A stretch of 64,000 nt of DNA, taken from contig CBFIBQ010000015.1 in assembly GCA_965660875.1 (NCBI GenBank), positions 10,514-74,513 of the forward strand. The letters run 5' to 3'. The number at the start of each line of letters is the position of its first letter. The first letter of the stretch is position 1. Source of the DNA: UBA6770 sp965660875. GTDB taxonomy: Bacteria; Bacteroidota; Bacteroidia; Flavobacteriales_G; Salibacteraceae. Position numbers and translations under genes: made by a program. The notes beneath the pieces are model-generated. The model was not told the origin of the DNA and did not search any database. It saw only the letters and a program-made list of their open reading frames with translations. Positions 56,028-64,000 of the stretch are shown piece by piece.

Positions 56028-57464
56028 TTAATTATTTGACCAGCCACCGCCTAATGCTCTGTACATTTCCACGGTTGCATGTAACTGCTCTTTTTTAGTT
56101 TCTACCAATTCAAATTTTGACTCCAATGCATCGCGCTGTGTTAAAAGAATCTCTAGATAGTCGGCCCTGGCTGACTTAAACAAGTCATTAGAGATTTCGA
56201 TCGCCTTGGTTAAGGTTTGAACCTGACTATCTAATAGTTCATAGCTTTTGTTCAAATTTTCGATTCTAGATAGTAAGTTAATCACCTCAATGTGTGCTTC
56301 CAATACCGTTTTTTCATATTCAAATACCGTTTGAACTTGTCGGTTACTTGCATTGAAATAAACACTTTTAATCGCTTTTCTATTAATCAATGGAGCTAGT
56401 AATTCTCCGCCCAAATTATAGGCAATAGAGGCAGGGGCGTTAACTAACGTAGCTATTCCAAAAGAATTTAACCCTAAGCCAGCTTTTATATTAATGGAAG
56501 GGTAGAAATTCGCTCGTGCCGATTTCAAATCCAATTTAGCAGCTTGAATTTCATGTTCTGCACGTCTGATATCGGGTCTGTTTTGAAGCAATTGAGAAGG
56601 AATACCCGCATTAATGTCCATAATTTCTAGGTCATCGAAATCAGAAGTGTTGCGTTCAACTGTTTGAGGAAATCGCCCCACCAAATAATTGATTCGGTTT
56701 TCCATTTCAATAACCTCCTGCTTGATTTTAAACTGTAAACTTTTAGTTCCTTGAAGTTGTGCTTCAAAACGGCGAACGGCTAGTTCGGTAACCTGAGCTG
56801 ACTCTTTTTGAAGCTTTACAATCTCAAAAGCATTGGTTTGTATCGCAATGTTTTGATTCACAATAGCCAGTTCTTTATCCAAGGCTAAAAGCTCATAGTA
56901 TGCATCTGCTATTTCCGCTACAAGATTTGTTTCCATTAAGTTTTTGCCTTCAATGCTTGCTAAATACCTAGAAACGGCTGCGTTTTTAGCATTGCGCAGT
57001 TTTTTCCATATATCTATTTCCCAAGAAGCAAAAGCACCCACACCTAGTTCGGTGTAAGGTTCTGAAAATGGAGTACCTTCTTTAACTTCAAGGTTTTTCT
57101 CTACCGCTCCTTTTCTAGTGTATTCTCCAACCTTATCAATGTCAGCGCCTACACCAAGTCCAACTGAAGGAAGATATTCGCCTTTTTTAGCGCCCACCTC
57201 GTTTTTAGCAATTGCCATTTCTTGCATGAAAATATTTAACCCTTGATTGTTTTTAAGAGCTGTATCTATCAATGCTGTTAGATAAGGATCAGAGTAAAAA
57301 TCCTTCCACACAATTTTTGAACTCGTATTCGTATCTAGTTTACTATCAAAAGATACCGGGACTTCCTTATTCGCTAACTTCTCTGTAACCTTTGGTGCAC
57401 AAGAAGTAAATGTTATTGCCACAAGAACTGTAAGCAATATGTGCTTTGTATTTATTGTTTTCAT
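56028..57464 (-). CDS. TolC/OprM-like outer-membrane efflux lipoprotein
   Basis: A protein of 478 residues, NodT family (outer-membrane efflux). A lipoprotein signal (LLTVLVAITFTSCAPK, Cys22) is present. Two repeats with coiled-coil helices follow; family strings are GADIDKVGEYTRKG, ELGVGAFASWEIDIWKKLRNAKNAA and LLQNRPDIRRAEHEIQAAKLDLKSARANFYPS. It forms the outer-membrane exit of the RND pump encoded just upstream in the transcript (7-bp gap). Confidence 0.92.
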   Translation of the reverse strand: MKTINTKHILLTVLVAITFTSCAPKVTEKLANKEVPVSFDSKLDTNTSSKIVWKDFYSDPYLTALIDTALKNNQGLNIFMQEMAIAKNEVGAKKGEYLPSVGLGVGADIDKVGEYTRKGAVEKNLEVKEGTPFSEPYTELGVGAFASWEIDIWKKLRNAKNAAVSRYLASIEGKNLMETNLVAEIADAYYELLALDKELAIVNQNIAIQTNAFEIVKLQKESAQVTELAVRRFEAQLQGTKSLQFKIKQEVIEMENRINYLVGRFPQTVERNTSDFDDLEIMDINAGIPSQLLQNRPDIRRAEHEIQAAKLDLKSARANFYPSINIKAGLGLNSFGIATLVNAPASIAYNLGGELLAPLINRKAIKSVYFNASNRQVQTVFEYEKTVLEAHIEVINLLSRIENLNKSYELLDSQVQTLTKAIEISNDLFKSARADYLEILLTQRDALESKFELVETKKEQLHATVEMYRALGGGWSNN

Positions 57465-57470
57465 GACTAT

Positions 57471-60400
57471 TTAGTTTAAATTTTTATTTGAATCATTTTC
57501 AGTTAAAGGCTCCAATTCCTCGTCTCTTATCAGTTGCTTTCCATCGGCGAGTGTTCCAAAAATGTAATAGAGGCCAGGCACAATGACGACCCCGAACACC
57601 GTTCCCAACAACATTCCACCTAGTGATGTTGCGCCAATTGTTCTATTGGCAAGTGCACCAGGTCCAGTTGCTATCACCAAAGGAATCAACCCTGCGATAA
57701 AGGCAAATGAAGTCATAAGGATAGGTCTAAATCGAACTTTTGCTCCTTCAATTGCTGCTTCAAGAACAGTTAATCCCTCGGCTCTTTTTTGCATGGCAAA
57801 CTCAATGATTAATACCGCATTTTTACCTAATAAACCTACCAGCATGATTAAGCCAACTTGGGCATAAATATCGTTGGACAAGCCAAATGCTTTTAAGAAC
57901 ATAAATGCCCCAAAAATTCCTGCAGGTAAAGAAAAGACTACCGCTAGTGGAATTAAGAAACTCTCATATTGAGCGGCCAAAACCAAGTAAACGAAGAGAA
58001 GTACCACAAGGAATATATAAATTGCTTCGTTGCCTCTTTTTACTTCGTCATAAGAAAGGCCTCCCCAGTCAATATCGTAGCCGTGAGGTAAGGTTTGTTC
58101 AGCAACTTCTTGAATAGCTTTAATGGCATCACCACTGCTATAACTGTTTGCAGGTGCCCCTTTTATGGAAGAGCTTGTGTACATGTTGTATCGGGTTATT
58201 TCATTCAGTCCTTGAGTCTTTTTAAGTTTTATAAAAGAAGAGTAGGGAACTTGTTCACCTTTGTCGTTCTTAACATACATCTGTAACAGATCATCACTCA
58301 TTTTACGATACTCTGGTGAAGCCTGAACAAATACTTTGAAAAATCGACCAAATCGAATAAAGCCCTGCTCATAAGTACTACCAATCATAATGGACAAATT
58401 ATCCATTGCTTTTCCAATAGAAACGCCCTTTTGCATAGCAGCTTCATTATCTACAACAATCTCATACTGTGGGTAGTTAGCCGCAAAGAATGTAAATAAA
58501 CCTTTAAGTTCTTTTCGCTCTTTTAAAGCAGCCATAAATTTGTCGTTTACCTTTCCAAATTCGTCATAATTACCAGTATTGGTTTTATCGAGGAGTTGTA
58601 AAGAAAATCCTCCCGCAGCACCATAACCAGGAACCGCTGGTGGTTGAAAATATTCGATAATTGCACCAATGTCGTGTGTTTTTTCTTCCAATTCTTCAAT
58701 AATTTCAGTCGCAGTATGATGTCGCTCATCCCAAGGTTTAAGGTTAATTAGGCAAGTTCCAGCATTTGAACCTCTACCTTGAGTAAGAATCTCAAAACCA
58801 GCCAATGATGAAACCGACTGAACTCCATCTATTTCACTAGCTATTTTCTGCAACCTTCTAGATACTTGGTTGGTTTGTTCTAAAGTTGAACCAGGAGGTG
58901 TTTGAATAATTGCATACAACATTCCTTGGTCTTCAGCTGGAATAAAACCAGCAGGCATTATTCTGGATAAGCCAATAGTACCAACCGAAAACGCTATGAG
59001 TAAACCAAAAGTGACAACACGTCTATTAACTATTGCGCGAATAACTTTGATATAAACGTTTGTCCCTTTATCAAACAGTTTGTCGAACCCATTAAGAAAG
59101 AGGTTTATAGGGTTCCTACTTCTTTCTTTGCCGTGATTATTTTTAAGAATCATTGCACACAAAACTGGCGTAAGAGTGAGAGCTACTATGCCTGAAATAA
59201 CAATTGCAGATGCCATCGTTATTGCAAACTGGCGATAGAAAACGCCAACAGGGCCAGTCATAAAAGCTACCGGAACGAATATGGCTACCATTAATAATGT
59301 TATGGCGATAATAGCGCCACTTATTTCTCCAAGCACTTCTTTAACAGCGCGGTATGGAGAAAGATTCTTTTCGGCCATTTTAGCATGAACTGCTTCTACC
59401 ACTACAATTGCATCGTCTACAACAATACCAATTGCCAATACCAATGCAAATAGTGTAATGAGGTTAATGGTTAGGCCAAACATCTGCATAGAGAAAAAGG
59501 CACCTATCAATGATACAGGTACAGCTAGAGTTGGGATAAGCGTAGAACGCCAATCGCCAAGGAAAATAAATACCACTAAGGCTACCAATAGAAAAGCTTC
59601 GAATAAAGTGTGAATAACCTTGTCTATAGAAGCATCTAAAAAGTTAGATACATCATAACTGATTTCGTAATCCATTCCAGGAGGAAAGCTGGTCTTTTTA
59701 AGCTCTTCCAATTTGGTTTTAGCGTCTGCTATTACTTCACTGGCATTACTGCCATAAGATTGATTGAGCATTATTGCAGCAGATGGAAATTCATCCTTAT
59801 TGGAGTAGATATCGTAATATTCACTACCAAACTCAATGTTAGCAACATCTTTTAGTCTTAAAATTTCTCCTTCAGCATTTGATCTCAAGATAATATCCTC
59901 ATATTGTTTGGGCTCATTGAAGCGTCCTTCATAAGTGAGTGTATACTCCAAGGCTTGTGAGCGTTTTCCATCGGCACGTCCAAGCCTTCCTGGAGAGCCA
60001 ATTACACTTTGCTCTTCCAATGCCTTCATAATCTCTTTGCTGCCGATGTTATAAGCACGCATTCTATCCGGTTTTAACCACACACGCATAGCATATTGTC
60101 TACTTCCAATAATTTGTGCACGACCAATGCCGTTAATTCTTCGAATTTCTGGTAACATGTTTACGTTAGCGAAATTGAAAAGGAACTTCATATCCGCATT
60201 AGGATCAGTACTAAACAGGTTTACATACATCAACATTTGAGGTTGAATTCTTTGAACCCGTACGCCCTCGCGTTGAACAATAGGAGGGAGCCTATTCATA
60301 ACTTGGTTCAATCTGTTTTGAACGTTTACCGCAGCAACATTTGGGTCAGTACCCAATTTAAAGTACACCTGAATATTACATTCCCCAGCACTCGTAGCGT

Positions 60401-60641
60401 CAGAGGTCATATAGCGCATTCCTTGTACTCCGTTAATCGATTGCTCTAAAGGAATGAGCACTGAATTGGTCAGCACAGCTGCACTGGCACCGGGGTATGA
60501 AGCGCGGACAACTACTTGAGGAGGTGCAACACTTGGAAATTGAGAAATAGGGAGGGTGTTCATCGCAAGAATACCCATGAAAATAATGACCAATGAAATT
60601 ACTATCGCAAAGACAGGTCGTTTTATAAATTTTAAAAACAT
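57471..60641 (-). CDS. AcrB/HAE1-type RND multidrug efflux transporter
   Basis: An inner-membrane pump of 1056 residues with twelve TM helices. N-terminal FIKRPVFAIVISLVIIFMG and NGVQGMRYMTSDA match HAE1 pumps. TM4 holds the proton-relay Asp pair in LVLAIGIVVDDAIVVVEAVHA, and GKNAVLIIEFA and PGVFYRQFAITMASAIV are further motifs. Periplasmic loops (about 45-330 and 570-880) form porter and docking domains. The adaptor lies 22 bp upstream on the same strand. Exports drugs, detergents or other hydrophobic compounds. Confidence 0.95.
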   Translation of the reverse strand: MFLKFIKRPVFAIVISLVIIFMGILAMNTLPISQFPSVAPPQVVVRASYPGASAAVLTNSVLIPLEQSINGVQGMRYMTSDATSAGECNIQVYFKLGTDPNVAAVNVQNRLNQVMNRLPPIVQREGVRVQRIQPQMLMYVNLFSTDPNADMKFLFNFANVNMLPEIRRINGIGRAQIIGSRQYAMRVWLKPDRMRAYNIGSKEIMKALEEQSVIGSPGRLGRADGKRSQALEYTLTYEGRFNEPKQYEDIILRSNAEGEILRLKDVANIEFGSEYYDIYSNKDEFPSAAIMLNQSYGSNASEVIADAKTKLEELKKTSFPPGMDYEISYDVSNFLDASIDKVIHTLFEAFLLVALVVFIFLGDWRSTLIPTLAVPVSLIGAFFSMQMFGLTINLITLFALVLAIGIVVDDAIVVVEAVHAKMAEKNLSPYRAVKEVLGEISGAIIAITLLMVAIFVPVAFMTGPVGVFYRQFAITMASAIVISGIVALTLTPVLCAMILKNNHGKERSRNPINLFLNGFDKLFDKGTNVYIKVIRAIVNRRVVTFGLLIAFSVGTIGLSRIMPAGFIPAEDQGMLYAIIQTPPGSTLEQTNQVSRRLQKIASEIDGVQSVSSLAGFEILTQGRGSNAGTCLINLKPWDERHHTATEIIEELEEKTHDIGAIIEYFQPPAVPGYGAAGGFSLQLLDKTNTGNYDEFGKVNDKFMAALKERKELKGLFTFFAANYPQYEIVVDNEAAMQKGVSIGKAMDNLSIMIGSTYEQGFIRFGRFFKVFVQASPEYRKMSDDLLQMYVKNDKGEQVPYSSFIKLKKTQGLNEITRYNMYTSSSIKGAPANSYSSGDAIKAIQEVAEQTLPHGYDIDWGGLSYDEVKRGNEAIYIFLVVLLFVYLVLAAQYESFLIPLAVVFSLPAGIFGAFMFLKAFGLSNDIYAQVGLIMLVGLLGKNAVLIIEFAMQKRAEGLTVLEAAIEGAKVRFRPILMTSFAFIAGLIPLVIATGPGALANRTIGATSLGGMLLGTVFGVVIVPGLYYIFGTLADGKQLIRDEELEPLTENDSNKNLN

Positions 60642-60662
60642 GATTTTTACTTTTAAGGGTTA

Positions 60663-61745
60663 TTACTCAGCGTAAACTTGAAGTTCATTCAGAACATCTT
60701 TTGGCTCTTTGTAGTTAATGGCTATTTTATCACCATCTCTTACTTTTCGTAAGCCCTCCAGTAAAATCTTGTCGTTTTCGGATAAACCTTTGTCAATTAC
60801 AAATAAATCTGGCATTTCAGCAGTAACAGTTATTTGCTCAGAGTGAACTGTATTGTCCTCTGAAACTATATATACATACCTTTTATCTAAAATTTCAAAA
60901 GTGGCTTTTTGAGGAATAAGCATGGCATTGGAAATTGGTGAAGCCATCAAAATACTACCTGTTTCACCGTGTCTCAAAAGCCCCTTAGGATTTGGGAAAG
61001 TTGCTCGAAAAGCTATGTTTCCTGTTTCGTTATTAAAATCGGCTTCAATAGTGGTTACTTCTCCAACTTGGTTGAATAATTCATTATTTGCCAATAGCAA
61101 TTTAACAGCCAAGGAACTATCCTTACTTATAGTGGTTTTAAAGTTTAAATACTCCGCTTCTGGAACGTTAAAATAGACCCACATGCTGTGATTGTCGGAT
61201 AAAGTAGAAAGTAAATCGCCTTCTTCTACCATACTTCCTAGGCGAACATGAAAATGATCCATTATTCCATCGAATGGCGCACGCACTTGGGTAAAGTCCA
61301 AATGCACTTGAGATAAAGCCAACTCAGCTTTTGCCTTGTCCCATTTTGCCTCTGCAAGAGCGAGTTCATTAGCCGCGACTATTTTTTTATCCGCTAATTT
61401 TTTAGTGTTCATATATTCAATCTCAGCAAAGTGAGCTTCTGCTTCTGACTTTTCCAACTCCGCTTGATATAGGCGCGGCATAATTTGAAACATGAGTTGA
61501 CCTTTTTTGACAAACTGGCCTTCGTCAACAAATATTTTTTCCAAATATCCTTTCTCTAAGGCACGTAATTCTATATGCTGAATGGAGTGAATTTGGCATA
61601 CATATTCTCGTGTAATGGTGGTGTCCTTTTGAATTGGACTGGTTGCAAAAAATGTTGCAATTTGAGCTTTGTGTTCTTTGTGCGTGTCGCAGCTAACCAT
61701 TGATATAACTATTGGTATAGCCACAAATAGGTATTTAATATTCAT
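60663..61745 (-). CDS. RND periplasmic adaptor (AcrA/MexA-like lipoprotein)
   Basis: A membrane-fusion protein of 360 residues from the ATG at 61745, preferred because it begins a lipoprotein signal (YLFVAIPIVISMVSCDT). Earlier in-frame starts extend to 61859 but lack a signal. Barrel-sandwich hybrid parts are QHIELRALEKGYLEKIFVDEGQFVKKGQLMF and FTQVRAPFDGIMDHFHVRLGSMVEEG, with a helical hairpin between (about 100-150). It links the AcrB-like pump to the TolC-like protein. Confidence 0.92.
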   Translation of the reverse strand: MNIKYLFVAIPIVISMVSCDTHKEHKAQIATFFATSPIQKDTTITREYVCQIHSIQHIELRALEKGYLEKIFVDEGQFVKKGQLMFQIMPRLYQAELEKSEAEAHFAEIEYMNTKKLADKKIVAANELALAEAKWDKAKAELALSQVHLDFTQVRAPFDGIMDHFHVRLGSMVEEGDLLSTLSDNHSMWVYFNVPEAEYLNFKTTISKDSSLAVKLLLANNELFNQVGEVTTIEADFNNETGNIAFRATFPNPKGLLRHGETGSILMASPISNAMLIPQKATFEILDKRYVYIVSEDNTVHSEQITVTAEMPDLFVIDKGLSENDKILLEGLRKVRDGDKIAINYKEPKDVLNELQVYAE

Positions 61746-61910
61746 AATGTTTTTGTAAGTAAATAGATAATGTGAAATCGCAGATTCGGAAGAACCAACA
61801 GATTTCTTGAGTAATAATTGGGGTGCAGGAAAGCCTTTGGCCTGTTGATGCACAAACACCCTTAAAATCAGTGTAAAATCTTGAAAGTAGGGGAGTTCTC
61901 TATTTACTGA

Positions 61911-62243
61911 TTAACAGAATATGCGTAACCGGTGGAAGAGTATGAAAATTTTGTTGGGGCGTAGTTTACTGCTGGGTATAAAACAACTTCCATGTTTTAC
62001 AAAACCATGTGAAATTGTATTGCAAACAAATGAATTGAAGGAAGGAGAGTTAAAATCAGATCTAAAATCCTGTTTGGTTTCAACCTTTCGATATTCTTCG
62101 AGAGATTCTTCTGTTTCTTTTTTCTTTTCTGTTTCAAATTCAGCAACAATTTGCTCGTCTTGAAAAATCTCAATCCACAGGTAATCTGTAACACCAAGGG
62201 TAAGTACAGCTACAAGGATTAAATGAAACAGATTTTTTCTCAT
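61911..62243 (-). CDS. small membrane protein upstream of the RND operon
   Basis: A protein of 110 residues with an N-terminal hydrophobic segment (LFHLILVAVLTLGVTDYLW) followed by an acidic/charged helix (FETEKKKETEESLEEYRKVE). The C-terminal part is Cys/Phe-rich and less convincing. It is on the same strand as the efflux operon, 166 bp before the adaptor. It may be a real small membrane protein, but the reading frame could be partly chance. Confidence 0.45.
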   Translation of the reverse strand: MRKNLFHLILVAVLTLGVTDYLWIEIFQDEQIVAEFETEKKKETEESLEEYRKVETKQDFRSDFNSPSFNSFVCNTISHGFVKHGSCFIPSSKLRPNKIFILFHRLRIFC

Positions 62244-62590
62244 TGGGAGGATTTCTTAGTACAAAGGAATAACAATTGTTAAGAATGAATCCAAATTAAA
62301 GAGATTTTTTAAACCTTTGGAATTCAACTTCATTCCTTAAAATTAAATAGCCTATTAACATATATTATGCCAAATTTGGCAACATGTTGAGTTCGTTGTG
62401 TGAAGAAGCCAGAGCACTATTATTACGAGGTAATCCCTGATCGTATTGGCTCAATTATTGGTTAGCCTCTAATTTTCAATAACGATGTTAACATTTATTT
62501 ATCTCAGTTGTATGTTTTACCGACTTAAGTGTGAATCTATGGGGTATTTCTATTTTAGATAGGAAAATAAGATTTCTAAAAAAGTAGGTA
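62244..62590. other. intergenic gap, no clear features
   Basis: A 347-base AT-rich region between a minus-strand gene and a doubtful plus-strand ORF. No hairpin with T-run, no repeat match and no ORF could be supported. It probably holds the promoter of the RND operon. Confidence 0.3.
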
Positions 62591-62599
62591 ATGTTTAGG

Positions 62600-62836
62600 A
62601 TGATTGTGAGGCACTTAATTAATGAAAATTCAGTAAATAATTTAGAAGAAATAGACAATTTTTATAAAGAGATTGTGATACAACTTTCGAAAGAAACTCA
62701 AAAACAATATTGTGTAAATTTAGTTGGACGTTTAGAATATGACCTAACAACAATTACAAAAAAGAAAGAATTAAGGAGGATTAATATCTGGATATCTTTA
62801 GCTGAACAGAAATTGAAAGAATTGAATTGCCCCTAA
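62600..62836 (+). CDS. possible small hypothetical protein
   Basis: A protein of about 78 residues (ATG at 62600 or 62591), highly helical and charged (NNLEEIDNFYKEIVIQL, KKKELRRINIWISLAEQKLKEL). No family was recognised. It ends just before the repeat region. The codon use is like that of the neighbours, but there is no clear ribosome-binding site. Confidence 0.35.
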   Translation: MIVRHLINENSVNNLEEIDNFYKEIVIQLSKETQKQYCVNLVGRLEYDLTTITKKKELRRINIWISLAEQKLKELNCP

Positions 62837-62904
62837 TTATCTTAACTTCTAATTAAGTAATTAATGGTTTATATTAGTATAAGTTCGGCGTTCTTTCATG
62901 AAGG

Positions 62905-63220
62905 TTAAAAAGCAGCAGGGCATTGAGCCTGTGCCTAAGTGAGCCAGATAGTGGGAGGGAAGCGTAGCGCAGTCGCACTTTCCCGTTCAAACCTCCACAG
63001 GAGCTTTGCCGTCTGAAGGAAATATTACTAAGAATTGAACATTTAGTTCATTAGCGTAAACCGAGCGCAGGCCAGAAGAAAATGCGGGCGAGGGTTGGGG
63101 TGAATTTCCAATTTAGCCTGAGCAGCTGTAATGCGAAAGGCGTGAAATTGGGAAGAGCGCATGGAGCATATTTTCTTCTTGAATTTTTGTTTCGTTTTGT
63201 TTCAAGACAAAATGAAAAAA
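62905..63220 (+). repeat. modular intergenic repeat, segment A2 with nested hairpin
   Basis: GAGCCAGATAGTGGGAGGGA at 62941-62960 repeats segment A1, and ACCTCC-ACA-GGAGCTTTGCC repeats the small hairpin of A1. Inserted between the A1-like parts is a 106-base nested hairpin: AGAAGAAAAT (63074-63083) with ATTTTCTTCT (63170-63179), TTTCCAATTT (63105-63114) with AAATTGGGAA (63145-63154), and GCCT (63116-63119) with AGGC (63138-63141). A TTTCGTTTTG/CAAAATGAAA stem (63190-63217) follows. Confidence 0.75.
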
Positions 63221-63348
63221 GAGAATTAACCAAAATCTAAATAGTTCTACTTAACATAATAATTAACGGAATCTAAAAAGCGCACGGGCAAAGCATGTGT
63301 ATGAAGAACTGAGCACAGCGAATTCTTCAATACTTATGCGTGCGGCTA

Positions 63349-63395
63349 GGGCATTAAGCCTGTGGCTTTGTGAGCCGGCTTGTGCGTTGGCGAGA
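63349..63395 (+). repeat. modular intergenic repeat, hairpin module D2
   Basis: GGGC, a stem AAGCC-TGT-GGCTT, then GAGCCGGCTTGTGCG. The same flanks surround a different but equally paired stem in D1 (49011-49055), so pairing rather than sequence is kept. Confidence 0.6.
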
Positions 63396-63656
63396 GAGAA
63401 TTTTACGAGATTTCTAAACCATACGAAATCTTTAATTGAAAACCAAAACCTTGAAGCGCTTGGGCTGCGGGTTGAATTTACTCATGAAATGAAGTTTTTA
63501 AAGGAATTCGTGAGCTTCGCTAAGTTGCGCATAGAATTTTTTGTTATTCAAAAACAAAAAGATTATAAAGTCAAATATGCGATGGCAGCGGGGCTACTTA
63601 ATATAATGACTAATTATAGGACATCGTTAATCGGAGACGAAATCTAAGATAACGAG

Positions 63657-64000
63657 AATTCAATATTTAACGTGAACTTGGACAATTGTACAGAATATTA
63701 AAATCTGACGGGATGAGCGTGGGAAATGTGCGGGCTATTTACTTGGCTGCCGAGAGCCAAGCAAGTGAGGAACGAACGCAGACATAATGTACATTATAGT
63801 TGACAAACCAAATGAGCGCCTGAGAATTCAATATTTGACGCAAACCTCTATTAATTACCAATAAGCCCAAATACTGGAACTCTTTTAATATGCTCCCAGC
63901 ATATTAAAATGTCCTATAATGGACTAGCATTATGTTAATGTATGCTTCGGGTTCATTTCTAAAGTGCTTCAGCACGAAAGAAATGATTTAAGGTTTTCCT
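63657..64000 (+). repeat. modular intergenic repeat, segments B2 and C2 (cut by window end)
   Basis: 63657-63712 matches B1, and 63797-64000 matches C1 (49061-49290) in order. It contains a perfect 12-bp stem TTTTAATATGCT-CCC-AGCATATTAAAA (63883-63909) and a two-tier hairpin (CATTTCT 63954-63960 with AGAAATG 63979-63985; GTGCT 63964-63968 with AGCAC 63971-63975) followed by AAGGTTTTC. The copy continues beyond the window. Confidence 0.8.

Noticed and set aside
63297..63647. 116-residue plus-strand ORF in the right repeat block
   Set aside because: Its first third is made of the GGGCATTAAGCC...GAGCCGGCTTGTGCG repeat module and the frame is not kept in the matching left copy. A later four-helix-like stretch is interesting, but I could not support a start or family.
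1..64000. CRISPR arrays, tRNA and rRNA genes
   Set aside because: No regularly spaced repeats, cloverleaf sequences or rRNA segments were noticed on reading.

Overview
The window (about 38% GC by eye) looks like a chromosomal segment of a marine- or freshwater-type Bacteroidota (Flavobacteriia/Cytophagia-like). The signs are two proteins with C-terminal type IX secretion sorting tails, a CarboxypepD_reg/TonB-dependent receptor, a CusA-TolC fusion, LytTR/histidine-kinase signalling with a two-component propeller sensor, DUF6090 and DUF6132 proteins, and several TTG/GTG starts. No rRNA, tRNA, CRISPR array, transposase or integrase was found.

Layout. (1) 1-5.5 kb is accessory: small genes of unknown function, two attC-like imperfect palindromes (about 166-227 and 2092-2157) that resemble integron cassette ends, a Fic AMP-transferase with its own inhibitory motif, and a DUF6090 membrane protein. 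(2) 5.5-14 kb holds a 910-aa T9SS repeat protein and a 1747-aa multi-PAS/GAF protein that ends in a histidine-kinase H-box without an ATPase domain. (3) 14.2-20.1 kb holds an ArsP-type permease, a Crp/Fnr regulator, a DoxX-like protein, an M20 dipeptidase, a universal stress protein and a YeeE/YedE sulfur-transport pair, with palindromic operator candidates between them. (4) 20.2-31.2 kb holds an overlapping LytTR regulator/propeller sensor kinase pair, a T9SS beta-helix protein, a metallo-beta-lactamase-fold hydrolase, a three-gene membrane operon (ICMT-like methyltransferase and two small Cys-motif proteins) and secreted unknowns. (5) 31.3-37.7 kb is a heavy-metal efflux operon: a His-rich small protein, a CusA-TolC fusion, an adaptor, and a membrane protein.

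(6) 37.9-48.6 kb is a compact, all-plus-strand defence island: type I restriction-modification hsdR-hsdM-hsdS, an AvcD-like anti-phage dCTP/dCMP deaminase, a DUF4268 nuclease-like protein, and a translationally coupled HipA-like kinase/DUF3037 pair. (7) 49.5-54.6 kb (minus strand) is a TonB receptor plus HmuTUV-type ABC importer for heme or siderophore. (8) 54.9-62.2 kb (minus strand) holds a YflT-like stress protein and an AcrAB-TolC-type RND efflux operon with a small membrane protein upstream.

The most unusual feature is a family of long, modular, non-coding direct repeats at 37.73-37.89, 48.58-49.43 and 62.9-64.0 kb. Conserved backbone segments alternate with hairpins whose sequence changes while the pairing is kept. 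Copies flank both the defence island and the heme/RND segment. I consider these repeats and the defence island the best candidates for something not yet described.
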